Of a stretch of DNA of 64,000 bases, positions 27,063-35,589 are shown piece by piece. Position 1 is the first letter of the stretch, and each line of letters opens with the position of its first letter. This stretch comes from Bog-473 sp963745175 (GTDB lineage Bacteria; Actinomycetota; Acidimicrobiia; Acidimicrobiales; RAAP-2), in the NCBI GenBank assembly GCA_963745175.1, contig CAVUWK010000005.1, positions 310,001 to 374,000 of the forward strand, written 5' to 3'. A model generated the notes under the pieces. It saw nothing but the letters and a program-made list of their open reading frames with translations. It made no database searches and was not told the DNA's origin. Both the position numbers and the translations under genes were made by a program.

Positions 27063-27554
27063 GCGATTCCTCAACCTTCTCAATTGTCAAATCTTCGTAC
27101 ATGATCCGCGTCGGGTGGACGAACGGAACAAAGCAGAAAGCCCGAAGGTCGCGACCACTCGTCTCGTGGCTGCAAGGCTGTCGACCCGCGTTGATGTCGG
27201 CGTACGGACATCTGATGGGTCACGCGTCTGAACAACGGGCCCGGCGGTCGATGCGGTTTCTAAAGTCATGTCGTGAATTTCGATTTGAGCTCGCCATTGC
27301 TGGATCGGCATGGGACACATTGCACGCCAGCCATCGGGCCTTCTGCATTCATTCTCACGGGCCAGTTGGCCTACAGAGCCTGCCTACAGAGCCTGCTGAA
27401 GCGCAATGCGACGCTCGCCATCAGAAACAGCCGCCGCTTGTTTCCTGACTTCGCCCTCTTCGTCGGCCTCTGAGCCTACTCCAGGCCTGAACATGCTCGA
27501 CGGGCGCCGCATCCCCCTCAGGTGACCATATGAGTTGGCCACCAATAGGCCAGA
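27063..27554. other. Divergent intergenic gap between gmhA and the YfhO-like gene
   Basis: No convincing gene is present; the short open frames lack family features and good starts. The gap has lower GC than its neighbours. A 13-base unit CCTACAGAGCCTG is repeated in tandem at about 27370-27395. Promoters for both flanking operons should lie here, but I see no clear -10/-35 pair. Confidence 0.5.
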
Positions 27555-30038
27555 ATGTCAGCGTGGACAGCGGACCCCGATCGAGACAGAACCAGAATCT
27601 CAAGAATCTGCAGCCTTGCCACGCTTCCACCCCAGATCGCAGAACATACTGATCCCGCTTTGACACCGCCAGACCAGGGCGACCTGAGGGTCCTTCAACC
27701 CTCGGAAGCCCCATCAACCACATTCCCGCGCCATGCCAGAGCGCACGGTCCATGGGTGTTCTGGTCGCGCCTTCGCGGATTCGATTCCAGCAGGCCGAAC
27801 ACTCTTCCCCTCATTGCGATCGCACTCGGAGTTGTCCTCGCCAACGGCCTGATCCTGACGAAGATCCTCGACGAGAACCCGATCAACTGGCTGTCCGGCC
27901 TCACGACTTCGTCCACGCCTTCCTACTTGCCAGGACAGAACACCATCGATCCGAGCGTCGGATGGATCACACAGGGTCTCGGTCATCTCGCCGCGATGAG
28001 CATCCTCCACGGGCACGTGCCTTGGTGGAATCCCTACGAAGGCCTAGGCGGTCCGCTGGCAGGAGAGCTGGGCTCAGCAGCACTCTTCCCTCTCACCCCC
28101 CTGCTCGCATTGGCCAATGGCCATCTCTACATGGTGATGGCCCTTGAATTCACGGCTGGAATATCAACGTACTTTTTCGTCAGAAGGTTCACAGTATTCC
28201 GTGCTGGTGCCCTCGCGGCTGCCTTGGCATTTTCTGTGAATGGGACCTACTCATGGCTATCCCACGCCACCATAAATCCAGTTTGCTTCCTGCCATTGAT
28301 CCTCCTGGGAGTGGAGCACGCGTTCGATGCGACAGCCAACAACAGGAAATTTGGTTGGATACTCGTATCCATTGGCCTTGCTCTTGCGATATACGGGGGA
28401 TTTCCGTCGGAGCTCTATTGGTTCATACCATTCATCGGGACATGGGTCCTTGTGCGGGCAGTTCAACTTCGGCAGCTCCGAATTGCGGCCCGCTTTCTTC
28501 TGAAACTTACGTGGGGCGGCCTCGTGGGCGTCCTTCTTTCAGCCCCGCTGCTCATCTCCTTCGTCGACTATCTGCCGAATGCAATCGCGCCTGCTGCGGC
28601 GCCCGGTGACAACTCATTCGTCGCTCCTCATGCACTGCTCTCGACCCAGGTTCTTCCCTATTTGTTCGGGCCAATCGGAGCCTTCAGCCCCTATGACAAA
28701 GCGAACATCGTTGCCCGATCATGGGATTACGCCGGTGGATACGTCGACACAACCCTGATCGTTCTGGCTATCGTCGGGATATTCGGAGCCCGACACAGGG
28801 TTCTCCGGCTTTTCTTGGCCGCGTGGGTCTTGCTCTACGTCACACGCCTCTTTGGATTTCCACCGTCAGTTCACCTCATTGACATCCTTCCCGGTTCGTG
28901 GCTGGGTTTTGAGCGGTACGCATCACCTACCTGGGAATTGAGCCTCGCGATTCTGTCGGGACTTGCGATCGACGATATTGCGCGATTGCAAATTTCGAGA
29001 CGGCGCGTCGTCATCGCGACATCAATTGGTTTGATCATCGTAGGCCTCACCTATGTGAATGCAGCTTCGGTTGTACGCGCTATCAACCACGCACCCGACG
29101 GCGTCTGGTGGTCTTCCCTCTCGATCGTTTGGGGAGCGATGATGGTTGTCGCAGTCGGTTTGGTCGCGCTGCTCGTCAAGTACCGGCGGCGGGCCGCAAT
29201 GATTCTCGTGCTCTTAGTGGCCGTCGATGCGTTGGCTATGTATGTCGTCCCTCAGTTTTCATCGCCGCGCAATGTGACAATCGATATTCAGCCTGTGAAG
29301 TACCTTCAAAAGCATGTCGGAACCAACACGTTCTTCACACTGGGACCGATAGCGCCTAACTACGGCTCGTACTTTGGGATCTCTTCGGCCGACGTCATTG
29401 ATATTCCCGTTCCAAAAAAATGGGGACATTACCTCGTATCCTCTTTAGATCCTTCCGCTTCGTACTACAACTTCACCGGCGCGGACTTTTGGCAAGCTCC
29501 GGGCGCTCCAACCGTGGCAGAGGAATTCATGGATCACCTCAAGGCCTACCAGGCTGCTGGGGTGAAATATGTCGTCGCACCTCAGGGCGATGCATTCCCC
29601 TCTGCATTTGTGAGGAGTGCGGGATTGCGGATCGTATTCTCGGATTCCCTTGGCACGATCTACCTGGTCCCCCATTCCGCACCGATGTATACGACGACTG
29701 GCGGAGGCTGCCAACTCAAAGATGCCGCGATATCAAGCGTCACCATCTCTTGCGATCGTCCGGTGACACTGATCCGCCGGCAGTTGTACATGCCGGGTTG
29801 GCAGGCATCCGTCGATGGTCGGTCCACCCAAGTTGTCGCTCATGGAAAGCTCTTTCAAGCCGTCCGGGTGCCGAAGGGACGATCGGTAGTCACCTTCACA
29901 TTCGAGCCTCCACATATCCTCCTCGCGTGGCTTGCATTCATCATCGGGTTGATGGTCACGGGCGTTTTACTTCTCGAAGCTTGGCGGCATCGGACCCCGG
30001 TAGATCAGTCAGGTATCCCAGACCATTCTGAGACGTAG
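27555..30038 (+). CDS. Polytopic membrane protein, YfhO/GT-C-like
   Basis: An intact 827-residue protein with about eleven membrane segments between residues 80 and 560 (LPLIAIALGVVLANGLILT, FGWILVSIGLALAIYGGF, LTWGGLVGVLLSAPLLISF, WWSSLSIVWGAMMVVAVGLV and others) and one near the C-terminus (ILLAWLAFIIGLMVTGVLLL). The N-terminal loop has HVPWWNPYEGLGGPLAGELG, the acidic extracytoplasmic loop style of GT-C transferases and of YfhO. An outer region of about 230 residues follows (YFGISSADVIDIPVPKKWGH; YMPGWQASVDGRSTQVVAHG), the latter a typical YfhO C-terminal feature. It probably transfers a sugar from a polyprenyl carrier to a surface glycan. Codon use and AT content differ from the housekeeping genes, as across much of the island. 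Confidence 0.8.
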   Translation: MSAWTADPDRDRTRISRICSLATLPPQIAEHTDPALTPPDQGDLRVLQPSEAPSTTFPRHARAHGPWVFWSRLRGFDSSRPNTLPLIAIALGVVLANGLILTKILDENPINWLSGLTTSSTPSYLPGQNTIDPSVGWITQGLGHLAAMSILHGHVPWWNPYEGLGGPLAGELGSAALFPLTPLLALANGHLYMVMALEFTAGISTYFFVRRFTVFRAGALAAALAFSVNGTYSWLSHATINPVCFLPLILLGVEHAFDATANNRKFGWILVSIGLALAIYGGFPSELYWFIPFIGTWVLVRAVQLRQLRIAARFLLKLTWGGLVGVLLSAPLLISFVDYLPNAIAPAAAPGDNSFVAPHALLSTQVLPYLFGPIGAFSPYDKANIVARSWDYAGGYVDTTLIVLAIVGIFGARHRVLRLFLAAWVLLYVTRLFGFPPSVHLIDILPGSWLGFERYASPTWELSLAILSGLAIDDIARLQISRRRVVIATSIGLIIVGLTYVNAASVVRAINHAPDGVWWSSLSIVWGAMMVVAVGLVALLVKYRRRAAMILVLLVAVDALAMYVVPQFSSPRNVTIDIQPVKYLQKHVGTNTFFTLGPIAPNYGSYFGISSADVIDIPVPKKWGHYLVSSLDPSASYYNFTGADFWQAPGAPTVAEEFMDHLKAYQAAGVKYVVAPQGDAFPSAFVRSAGLRIVFSDSLGTIYLVPHSAPMYTTTGGGCQLKDAAISSVTISCDRPVTLIRRQLYMPGWQASVDGRSTQVVAHGKLFQAVRVPKGRSVVTFTFEPPHILLAWLAFIIGLMVTGVLLLEAWRHRTPVDQSGIPDHSET

Positions 30039-30109
30039 TCCGGAACTTGCAGGGTTCGGGTGATGATGTCCTGCCGGCCACGACTCCATCAGCCGACCCG
30101 GCCTTTGCG

Positions 30110-30300
30110 GTCACGGGGTCGACCTCGGTCGAGCTCGAGTACACGGGCGGCGATCGGGGCTGGAAGGGTGATGTGCCGGTCGTCCGCATCAAGACCGATC
30201 ACATGGGCGCCTTGGGCTGGTCCAGCGCCACGATCGCCCACCCCTGCACCCCTCGATGGACTCACCGCTCGCCGCCATCCGGGAGGGTAAGTTTGTCGAG
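30110..30300 (+). pseudogene. Remnant of an epimerase C-terminus
   Basis: The segment encodes VELEYTGGDRGWKGDVPVVR followed by IKTDHMGALGW, closely matching SGGDRGWKGDVPIVRLSTER and IRQLGW of the intact epimerase at 25450-26445. After one frame change it continues MDSPLAAIREGKFVEI, again like an SDR C-terminus. Only about the last 60-70 residues are present, with no start codon or Rossmann fold. It lies between the YfhO-like gene and gmhB. It looks like what remains of an epimerase gene that once headed the gmhB operon. Confidence 0.75.
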
Positions 30301-30302
30301 AT

Positions 30303-30866
30303 ATGTTTTCCACCGCCGGGCGTCCCTGCGTGTTCCTGGACCGCGACGGCGTCCTGAACGAGGCGGTGGTACGCGAGGATCGCCCCCATCCCCCCTCCTC
30401 GTTCGACGAGCTGCGCATCCTTCCCGGGGTACCCGAGTCCTGCGGTCGTCTCTCCCAGGCCGGGTTCGTCCTGGTCGTCGTGACCAATCAACCCGACATC
30501 GCCCGCGGCACCGCCGACCCGGTGGTGATCGAGGAGATCCACGCCCGCCTGCGGTGCCAGATCACCCTGGACGCGGTGTATCTCTGTCCCCATGACGATG
30601 CTGCCGACTGTGCGTGCCGGAAGCCCCGGCCCGGCCTCCTCCTGCAGGCCGCGTCCGACCTCAATCTCGACCTCCACCGGAGTTACATGGTCGGTGACCG
30701 CTGGCGCGACGTCGAAGCCGGCCAGCGGGCCGGGTGCCGTACGGTGTTCGTGAACCGGGGCTACGACGAGAAACAGCCGGTGGGACCGGACGCGATCGTC
30801 GCTGGTCTGAGCCAAGCGGAAGGGTGGATCATGACTCACTCGGCGAGGGTGCCCCGTGCCTCCTGA
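30303..30866 (+). CDS. gmhB: D-glycero-D-manno-heptose 1,7-bisphosphate 7-phosphatase (GmhB-like)
   Basis: An intact 187-residue HAD phosphatase of subfamily IIIA, the usual GmhB length. The catalytic Asp pair is in CVFLDRDGVLNEAVV (DxDG), motif II in LVVVTNQPDIARG, the structural zinc site is CPHDDAADCACRKPRPG, and motif III/IV is YMVGDRWRDVEAGQRAGC. It removes the 7-phosphate from heptose 1,7-bisphosphate. The start is ATG 30303, just after the epimerase remnant. The last 11 bp overlap the transaldolase gene, so the two are co-translated. With gmhA, hddA and hddC it completes the GDP-heptose route. Confidence 0.92.
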   Translation: MFSTAGRPCVFLDRDGVLNEAVVREDRPHPPSSFDELRILPGVPESCGRLSQAGFVLVVVTNQPDIARGTADPVVIEEIHARLRCQITLDAVYLCPHDDAADCACRKPRPGLLLQAASDLNLDLHRSYMVGDRWRDVEAGQRAGCRTVFVNRGYDEKQPVGPDAIVAGLSQAEGWIMTHSARVPRAS

Positions 30867-31566
30867 ATATGGCATCGCGATCTTCGGCGACGGGGCCGAC
30901 TTCGAGACCATCGTGGCCCTGGCTGCTGATCCTCTGATCTCGGGCTTCACCACCAATCCGACGCTCATGCGTCAGTCCGGGGTGGACGACTACGAGGGCT
31001 TCGCCCGCAAGGTGCTCGACGTGGTCGTCGACAAGCCTGTGTCCTTCGAGGTGTTCTCCGACGAATTCGACGAGATGGGTCGCCAGGCCCGTCGCATCGC
31101 CGGCTGGGGCGGCAACGTCTTCGTCAAGATCCCCGTCACCAACACGCGCAGGGAGTCTGCTGCCGCGCTGATCTCGGACCTGACTGCCGACGGGCTGGCG
31201 CTCAACGTCACCGCCATCCTCTCGCTCCCGCAGGTCGAGATGGTTCATGAGGCGCTGGCCGGAACCCGGGCGGCCATTGTCTCGGTGTTCGCCGGCCGCG
31301 TGGCCGACACCGGGCGGGACCCGGTCCCCCTGATGGCCGCGGCACGTGAGATCCTCGGTGACGAACCCGCCCAACGGCTCCTGTGGGCGAGCCCGCGCGA
31401 AGTGCTCAACCTGCGCCAGGCGGAATCGGTCGGCTGCCACATCATCACCATGACGAACGACCTCATCCGCAAGCTCCCGATGCTCGGCCGGAACCTCGAC
31501 GACCTCTCGCTCGATACCGTGCGCATGTTCCACACGGATGCTCGGGAATCGGGCTTCGTCCTCTAG
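30856..31566 (+). CDS. Transaldolase family protein
   Basis: An intact 236-residue small transaldolase (TIM barrel). IAIFGDGADFETIVALAADP is followed by SGFTTNPTLMRQSG, the conserved TNPT motif; the Schiff-base Lys is in GGNVFVKIPVTNTRRES; ALNVTAILSLPQVEMV, SVFAGRVADTGRDP and LLWASPREVLNL complete the family pattern. It uses GTG 30856 and overlaps gmhB by 11 bp. Short transaldolases make either fructose 6-phosphate or sedoheptulose 7-phosphate; the latter is the substrate of GmhA. Its position inside the heptose operon suggests it feeds that pathway, though this link is inference. Confidence 0.88.
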   Translation: MPPEYGIAIFGDGADFETIVALAADPLISGFTTNPTLMRQSGVDDYEGFARKVLDVVVDKPVSFEVFSDEFDEMGRQARRIAGWGGNVFVKIPVTNTRRESAAALISDLTADGLALNVTAILSLPQVEMVHEALAGTRAAIVSVFAGRVADTGRDPVPLMAAAREILGDEPAQRLLWASPREVLNLRQAESVGCHIITMTNDLIRKLPMLGRNLDDLSLDTVRMFHTDARESGFVL

Positions 31567-31574
31567 TATTCGCC

Positions 31575-32555
31575 ATGATCATCACCCGGACCCCTCTGCG
31601 CATCACCCTCGGCGGTGGCGGCACCGACCTCCCGTCCTTCTACGAGCGCTTCGGTGGGATGCTGATCTCCGGCGCCATCGACAAGTACGTCTACATCACG
31701 CTGAACCGGACCTTCACCGACGACTACTTCCTCAAATATTCCGCCATCGAGCGAGTCACGGAGGTCCGCGACATCGCTCATCCCATCATCCGCGAGGCCT
31801 TCTCCCTGCATGATGTCGAGCCTGCCATCGAGATGGTCAGCGTGGCTGACATCCCCGCGGGCACCGGCCTCGGCTCGTCGGGTTCCTTCACCGTTGGCCT
31901 GCTCCGGGCCATGTACGCCTTTCGGCGGCGGCACACCACCCCGGCCAACCTGGCCGAGGAGGCTTGCCACATTGAGATAGACCGCTTGCATCAACCCGTC
32001 GGCAAACAGGACCAGTTCATCGCCGCTTTCGGTGGACTGAACTGCTTCGAATTCACCACCGAGGGCCAGGTCCACGTCTCTCCACTCATGGTGTCAAACG
32101 AGACTCTGCGCGACCTCGAAGAGAACCTTGTCATGTTCTTCACGGGCTACTCCCGCGACGCGCACACAGTGCTGACCGAACAGAAGACACGCTCGCAAGA
32201 GGGCGAGCAGTCGATGCTCGACAACCTCCACTTCGTGAAGGAACTGGGCTTGAAGAGCAAGACTGCCCTCGAGAGCGGTGACACGGCCGGCTTCGCCGCG
32301 TTGCTGAACGAGCACTGGGAACACAAGCGACGGCGATCAGATGCGATGTCGAACGAGCACATCGACCGGTGGTACGAGACCGGCCTGGCCCACGGCGCCA
32401 TCGGGGGCAAGCTGGTGGGTGCCGGGGCCGGGGGCTTCCTTCTCTTCTACACCAAGGCCCACGACGACCTCCGCGCAGCTATGGCGCGCGAGGGGCTGAT
32501 CGAGGTCCCGTTTACCTTCGAGCACGACGGTTCCGTGGTGCTCGTGCGCGACTGA
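31575..32555 (+). CDS. hddA: D-glycero-alpha-D-manno-heptose-7-phosphate kinase (HddA-like GHMP kinase)
   Basis: An intact 326-residue GHMP kinase. MIITRTPLRITLGGGGTDLP is the HddA-type N-terminus; the ATP loop is IPAGTGLGSSGSFTVGLLRA; HQPVGKQDQFIAAFGGLNCF and KLVGAGAGGFLLFYTKA are the other family motifs. It phosphorylates heptose 7-phosphate at C1 with alpha stereochemistry, giving the 1,7-bisphosphate for GmhB. It starts at ATG 31575, 8 bp after the transaldolase stop. A TAGTAT sequence at 31564-31569 sits 5 nt before the start and could be an internal -10. L-fucose kinase relatives are the main alternative, less likely in this context. Confidence 0.9.
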   Translation: MIITRTPLRITLGGGGTDLPSFYERFGGMLISGAIDKYVYITLNRTFTDDYFLKYSAIERVTEVRDIAHPIIREAFSLHDVEPAIEMVSVADIPAGTGLGSSGSFTVGLLRAMYAFRRRHTTPANLAEEACHIEIDRLHQPVGKQDQFIAAFGGLNCFEFTTEGQVHVSPLMVSNETLRDLEENLVMFFTGYSRDAHTVLTEQKTRSQEGEQSMLDNLHFVKELGLKSKTALESGDTAGFAALLNEHWEHKRRRSDAMSNEHIDRWYETGLAHGAIGGKLVGAGAGGFLLFYTKAHDDLRAAMAREGLIEVPFTFEHDGSVVLVRD

Positions 32556-32571
32556 TCGCACACTCGCAGAC

Positions 32572-33294
32572 GTGCAGTGCCTGATCCTCGCCGGCGGCCT
32601 GGGGACGCGCATGCGGGCGCACGACCCGACCGTCCCCAAGGCGATGTTGCCGGTCGCTGGACGGCCCTTCGTGCACTGGCAGCTGTCGTGGCTGACCGAC
32701 CAGGGGGTCGACCATGTCGTACTCAGCACCGGGCACCTCGGTCATCAGATACGGGCCTTCGTGGGAGACGGCGCTGCGTGGCACTTGGCGGTCACCTACG
32801 TGGAGGATGGTGACAGCCTGCGCGGCACAGGCGGCGCAGTCCGCTTGGCCGTCGACCAAGGGGCGCTGGGAGACTCCTTCTTCGTGCTCTACGGAGACTC
32901 GTACCTCCAGGTGGCATTGCCCGAAGTTCAGGCCGCCTACGAGGTGGTCGGCCTGCCCGCCCTCATGACGGTCTACGAGAACGACGGGAGGTGGGACGCC
33001 AGTAACGCTGTCTGCGCCGACAACGTGGTCGTCCAATACGAGAAGGGATGCCCCGATCCGCCGCACGACATGCTCTTCATCGACTACGGATTGTCCGTTC
33101 TGCAGGCGGACGTCGTGCGTGAGCTCATCCCCCCCGGAGAACGCCACGATCTCGCTGCTTTCTTCACGACCCTCAGCGGGCAGGGCCGGCTCGGTGCCTT
33201 CGTGGCCACCGAGCGTTTCTACGAGATTGGGTCCCCCGACGGGCTGGCCGAGCTGGACCTGCTGCTCGCACCGGGAGCCGGCGGGCCGCCCTGA
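32572..33294 (+). CDS. hddC: D-glycero-alpha-D-manno-heptose 1-phosphate guanylyltransferase (HddC-like)
   Basis: An intact 240-residue nucleotidyltransferase. LILAGGLGTRMRAHDPTVPK and AMLPVAGRPFVHWQLSWLTD form the nucleotide-binding signature; VVLSTGHLGHQIRAFVGDG and VLYGDSYLQVALPE supply the sugar-phosphate and metal sites; it ends YEIGSPDGLAELDLLL. It should convert heptose 1-phosphate and GTP to GDP-heptose, the last step of the pathway. It starts at GTG 32572, 16 bp after hddA. Its last 76 bp overlap the convergent GtrA gene. A mannose-1-phosphate specificity is possible, but the adjacent hddA and gmhB favour heptose. Confidence 0.87.
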   Translation: MQCLILAGGLGTRMRAHDPTVPKAMLPVAGRPFVHWQLSWLTDQGVDHVVLSTGHLGHQIRAFVGDGAAWHLAVTYVEDGDSLRGTGGAVRLAVDQGALGDSFFVLYGDSYLQVALPEVQAAYEVVGLPALMTVYENDGRWDASNAVCADNVVVQYEKGCPDPPHDMLFIDYGLSVLQADVVRELIPPGERHDLAAFFTTLSGQGRLGAFVATERFYEIGSPDGLAELDLLLAPGAGGPP

Positions 33295-33785
33295 CGGGCG
33301 TCCCCGCGTGGACCGACAAAGAGAACCTTGTTGAAGAGCGCGAACTTCCCGACCCACAGGACGCCGTAGGCAAAGACGTACGCTGCCGCGACGATGACGA
33401 CGCTCGAAGCTCCGTGCACGTGCGACTCCTTCGTACGATCCTCGGCGAATTTGACGGCAAGGGTCGCAAATAGCCAGCCGACGATGGCAATGACCCAGAA
33501 TGGCAGCACCTCTTTCCGGAGATGGCTTCGACCGCTGCGGTTCCACACCCATTGCCGGGTCAGGAAGTAGGCCGGGATGGTCGCGAGCCCTGTTGCGACC
33601 GTGCTCGATTTGACGGCGCCCCATCCCAGTCCACCGTTGAAGGACACGAGCAGCGCCTCGCTGAGGGCCAACGAAGTGATCGAGACGGCGGAGTATCGGA
33701 GCAGCCGCCCGCCGAGCTGCGTACGAGCCAAGGCCACCGTGCGTGCGAGGGGGCCTGGTTGTCGCCCTGGTGTCGCCTCCCTCAA
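33219..33785 (-). CDS. GtrA family membrane protein
   Basis: A small membrane protein with four segments (SAVSITSLALSEALLVSF, VATGLATIPAYFLTRQWVWN, VLPFWVIAIVGWLFATLAV, VVIVAAAYVFAYGVLWVGKF), the GtrA layout. GtrA-type proteins are thought to flip polyprenyl-phosphate sugars or to assist GtrB-type synthases such as the product at 24080-25345. Start choice is uncertain: TTG 33785 overlaps the methyltransferase stop, and an internal GTG near 33731 also fits. The 3' end runs 76 bp into hddC on the other strand; the Pro/Ser-rich last 25 residues may be only a consequence of that overlap. Confidence 0.82.
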   Translation of the reverse strand: MREATPGRQPGPLARTVALARTQLGGRLLRYSAVSITSLALSEALLVSFNGGLGWGAVKSSTVATGLATIPAYFLTRQWVWNRSGRSHLRKEVLPFWVIAIVGWLFATLAVKFAEDRTKESHVHGASSVVIVAAAYVFAYGVLWVGKFALFNKVLFVGPRGDARQGGPPAPGASSRSSSASPSGDPIS

Positions 33786-34576
33786 CGCGCCGGCTTCGGC
33801 CTGGCCACCGCGATCAGCTGCCAGCCGAACGGGCTGGACGATAAGTTCCAGTGGAACGCTCTGTCGAAGAACCGCAGCATCGCGCTCGCCAGCCGCGATG
33901 GCGGTGCCGAGCCGCCCTCGTCGAAGTCGGCAATAAGCGCCTTGCCGCGGAGAAGAAGGACCAACTTGTAGAGGTCGAAGAACGGAAACCCCGCCCGGCG
34001 AACCTTGAGGACTTCGAACCCCGAGGTGTCAAGCAGGTCTCTCAGCGACTGTTCGGTGAAGTGCTTTCGGTGGCCAATATGCTTGTCGAACGCGGTGCGA
34101 GGTCCGCCCGGAACGGTGACAATGACCTGACACCCAGGCGTCAGATAGTCCATTGCATTCGCCAGCAGGACGTTCGGTGAGTCAACGTGCTCCAGCACCT
34201 CGGAGCATATTGCGACGGTGGCCCAGTGGCGCTCTGAGTCCTCCAAGTCCAGAGGGCGAAGCAGGTCCCTCTGGTTGAAGGACAGCCTGGCCCCGATACG
34301 AGCGCCGGCCGCCGTCTCGCGAGATTGCGCCACTCCCGCAGAGCTGTACTCCAAGCCGCGAATTTCAGATTCGGGAAATTCTTTTGCGAGCAGAACAGCC
34401 AACTCACCAAGCCCGCTGCCGATGTCGACGATTCTGGAGTCCGGGGAACATCCCTTCATCGTCGAAAGGATCAGTCTCTGTCGATACGAGACCGCGGGAT
34501 TGCTGCGAGCCGCAGATCCAAAGCTATCCCAGTGCGCGTCCCAGTCATCGGCCGCGAGCCCTTCCCGACGAGGCAT
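33782..34576 (-). CDS. Class I SAM-dependent methyltransferase
   Basis: An intact 264-residue methyltransferase. The SAM loop is SRIVDIGSGLGELAVLLAKE, followed by IRGLEYSSAGVAQSRETA, VAICSEVLEHVDSPNVLLAN, and LTPGCQVIVTVPGGPRTAFD. The segment HIGHRKHFTEQSLRDLLDTS is typical of sugar and O-antigen methyltransferases. It starts at ATG 34576 and its stop overlaps the GtrA start, so both are in one operon. It is the last island gene before the housekeeping block. It may methylate the terminal sugar or the lipid-linked intermediate; no evidence distinguishes these. Confidence 0.87.
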   Translation of the reverse strand: MPRREGLAADDWDAHWDSFGSAARSNPAVSYRQRLILSTMKGCSPDSRIVDIGSGLGELAVLLAKEFPESEIRGLEYSSAGVAQSRETAAGARIGARLSFNQRDLLRPLDLEDSERHWATVAICSEVLEHVDSPNVLLANAMDYLTPGCQVIVTVPGGPRTAFDKHIGHRKHFTEQSLRDLLDTSGFEVLKVRRAGFPFFDLYKLVLLLRGKALIADFDEGGSAPPSRLASAMLRFFDRAFHWNLSSSPFGWQLIAVARPKPAR

Positions 34577-34619
34577 TGCCGGTGCATCCTACAGCAGGTT
34601 CAACTTCGCCAACTGGCCT

Positions 34620-35561
34620 TCAGGATCTCGGTGCGGGCTCCCGCAGGGACATCACCAGGCCATCGAGAATGTCCGATTCCGACACGATGCACTCCTGCAG
34701 ACCGAACCGGCGCATCACTTCCCGGAGCACGAGGGCGCCAGAGAAAATCACGTCCTGGCGCCCGCGCGGCAGCCCTGGCCGGCGTGCACGCTCGGCCACC
34801 GGTTCCTCGCCCAGGACGTCGCACCACCGCTCCACGGCCTCCAACGGGAGGACCGCATGGTGGATCCGGTCCCTGTCGTATTCGGCCAGCCCAAGTTCCA
34901 GGCTGGCCAACGTCGAGACGGTGCCGGCCAGGCCGACGAGCCGTCCAGCTGGGCCGAGGTCGGCCAGCAGCGGAATCACTTCTCGGGCACGTTCCAGCTC
35001 CGCGTCGACGGCCTGCACCGTCGCGGCGACCTCCCCCGGCGTGGGCGGGTCGCTGTGCAGGTAGCGCTCCGTCAGCCGGACGCAGCCGATGTCGAGCGAC
35101 ACCGAAAGGATCTTTCCCGCAGACCTGGTCACGATCTCCGTGGATCCCCCACCGATGTCGAGGACGACGACCTGGCCGGGTGCCGCCGGCAGGTCGCCCG
35201 TGGCACCCGCGAAGGACAGGCGCCCCTCCTCACGTCCCGAGAGGAGCTCTGCCGGCGTACCGATGATGTCGGCTGCGGGCAGCAGGAAGTCCTCACCGTT
35301 GACGGCATCCCTGACGGCCGAGGTGGCGACGAGACGTGCCCGGCCGACATGCTCGGCATCCATGATGGACCGGTAGACCCGCAAGGCGGCAAACGTCCGC
35401 TCCAGCGCGTCGGGTCGCAATTGGTGGGTCGCGTCGACGCCCTCGCCGAGGCGGGTGATTGTCATTTCCCGGGCACGCACGTCACCCGACGGTCCCACCA
35501 CAAGCAAGCGCGTGGAGTTCGTGCCGCAGTCGACCGCAGCGAGCGCACCGCCGTCTGTCAT
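34620..35561 (-). CDS. ppx: Exopolyphosphatase/guanosine pentaphosphate phosphohydrolase (Ppx/GppA)
   Basis: An intact 313-residue ASKHA-fold enzyme, the short actinobacterial Ppx1 type. LAAVDCGTNSTRLLVV is the phosphate-1 loop, LVATSAVRDAVNGEDFL and LDIGGGSTEIVTRSAGKI are the next conserved blocks, and RLVGLAGTVSTLASLE closes the site. It removes phosphate from polyphosphate ends and may hydrolyse pppGpp. ATG 35561 (MTDGGALAAVD) is chosen; a GTG at 35576 is in frame. It follows the DUF501 gene by 28 bp at the end of the eno-ftsB-DUF501-ppx block, the same order as Rv1023-Rv1026 of M. tuberculosis. Confidence 0.93.
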   Translation of the reverse strand: MTDGGALAAVDCGTNSTRLLVVGPSGDVRAREMTITRLGEGVDATHQLRPDALERTFAALRVYRSIMDAEHVGRARLVATSAVRDAVNGEDFLLPAADIIGTPAELLSGREEGRLSFAGATGDLPAAPGQVVVLDIGGGSTEIVTRSAGKILSVSLDIGCVRLTERYLHSDPPTPGEVAATVQAVDAELERAREVIPLLADLGPAGRLVGLAGTVSTLASLELGLAEYDRDRIHHAVLPLEAVERWCDVLGEEPVAERARRPGLPRGRQDVIFSGALVLREVMRRFGLQECIVSESDILDGLVMSLREPAPRS

Positions 35562-35589
35562 GGCGCCGAGTATCACAGAGCGCCCGTGG

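Noticed and set aside
27101..27473. Small open frames between gmhA and the YfhO-like gene
   Set aside because: They overlap in several frames, lack starts with promoter or ribosome signals, and show no family features.
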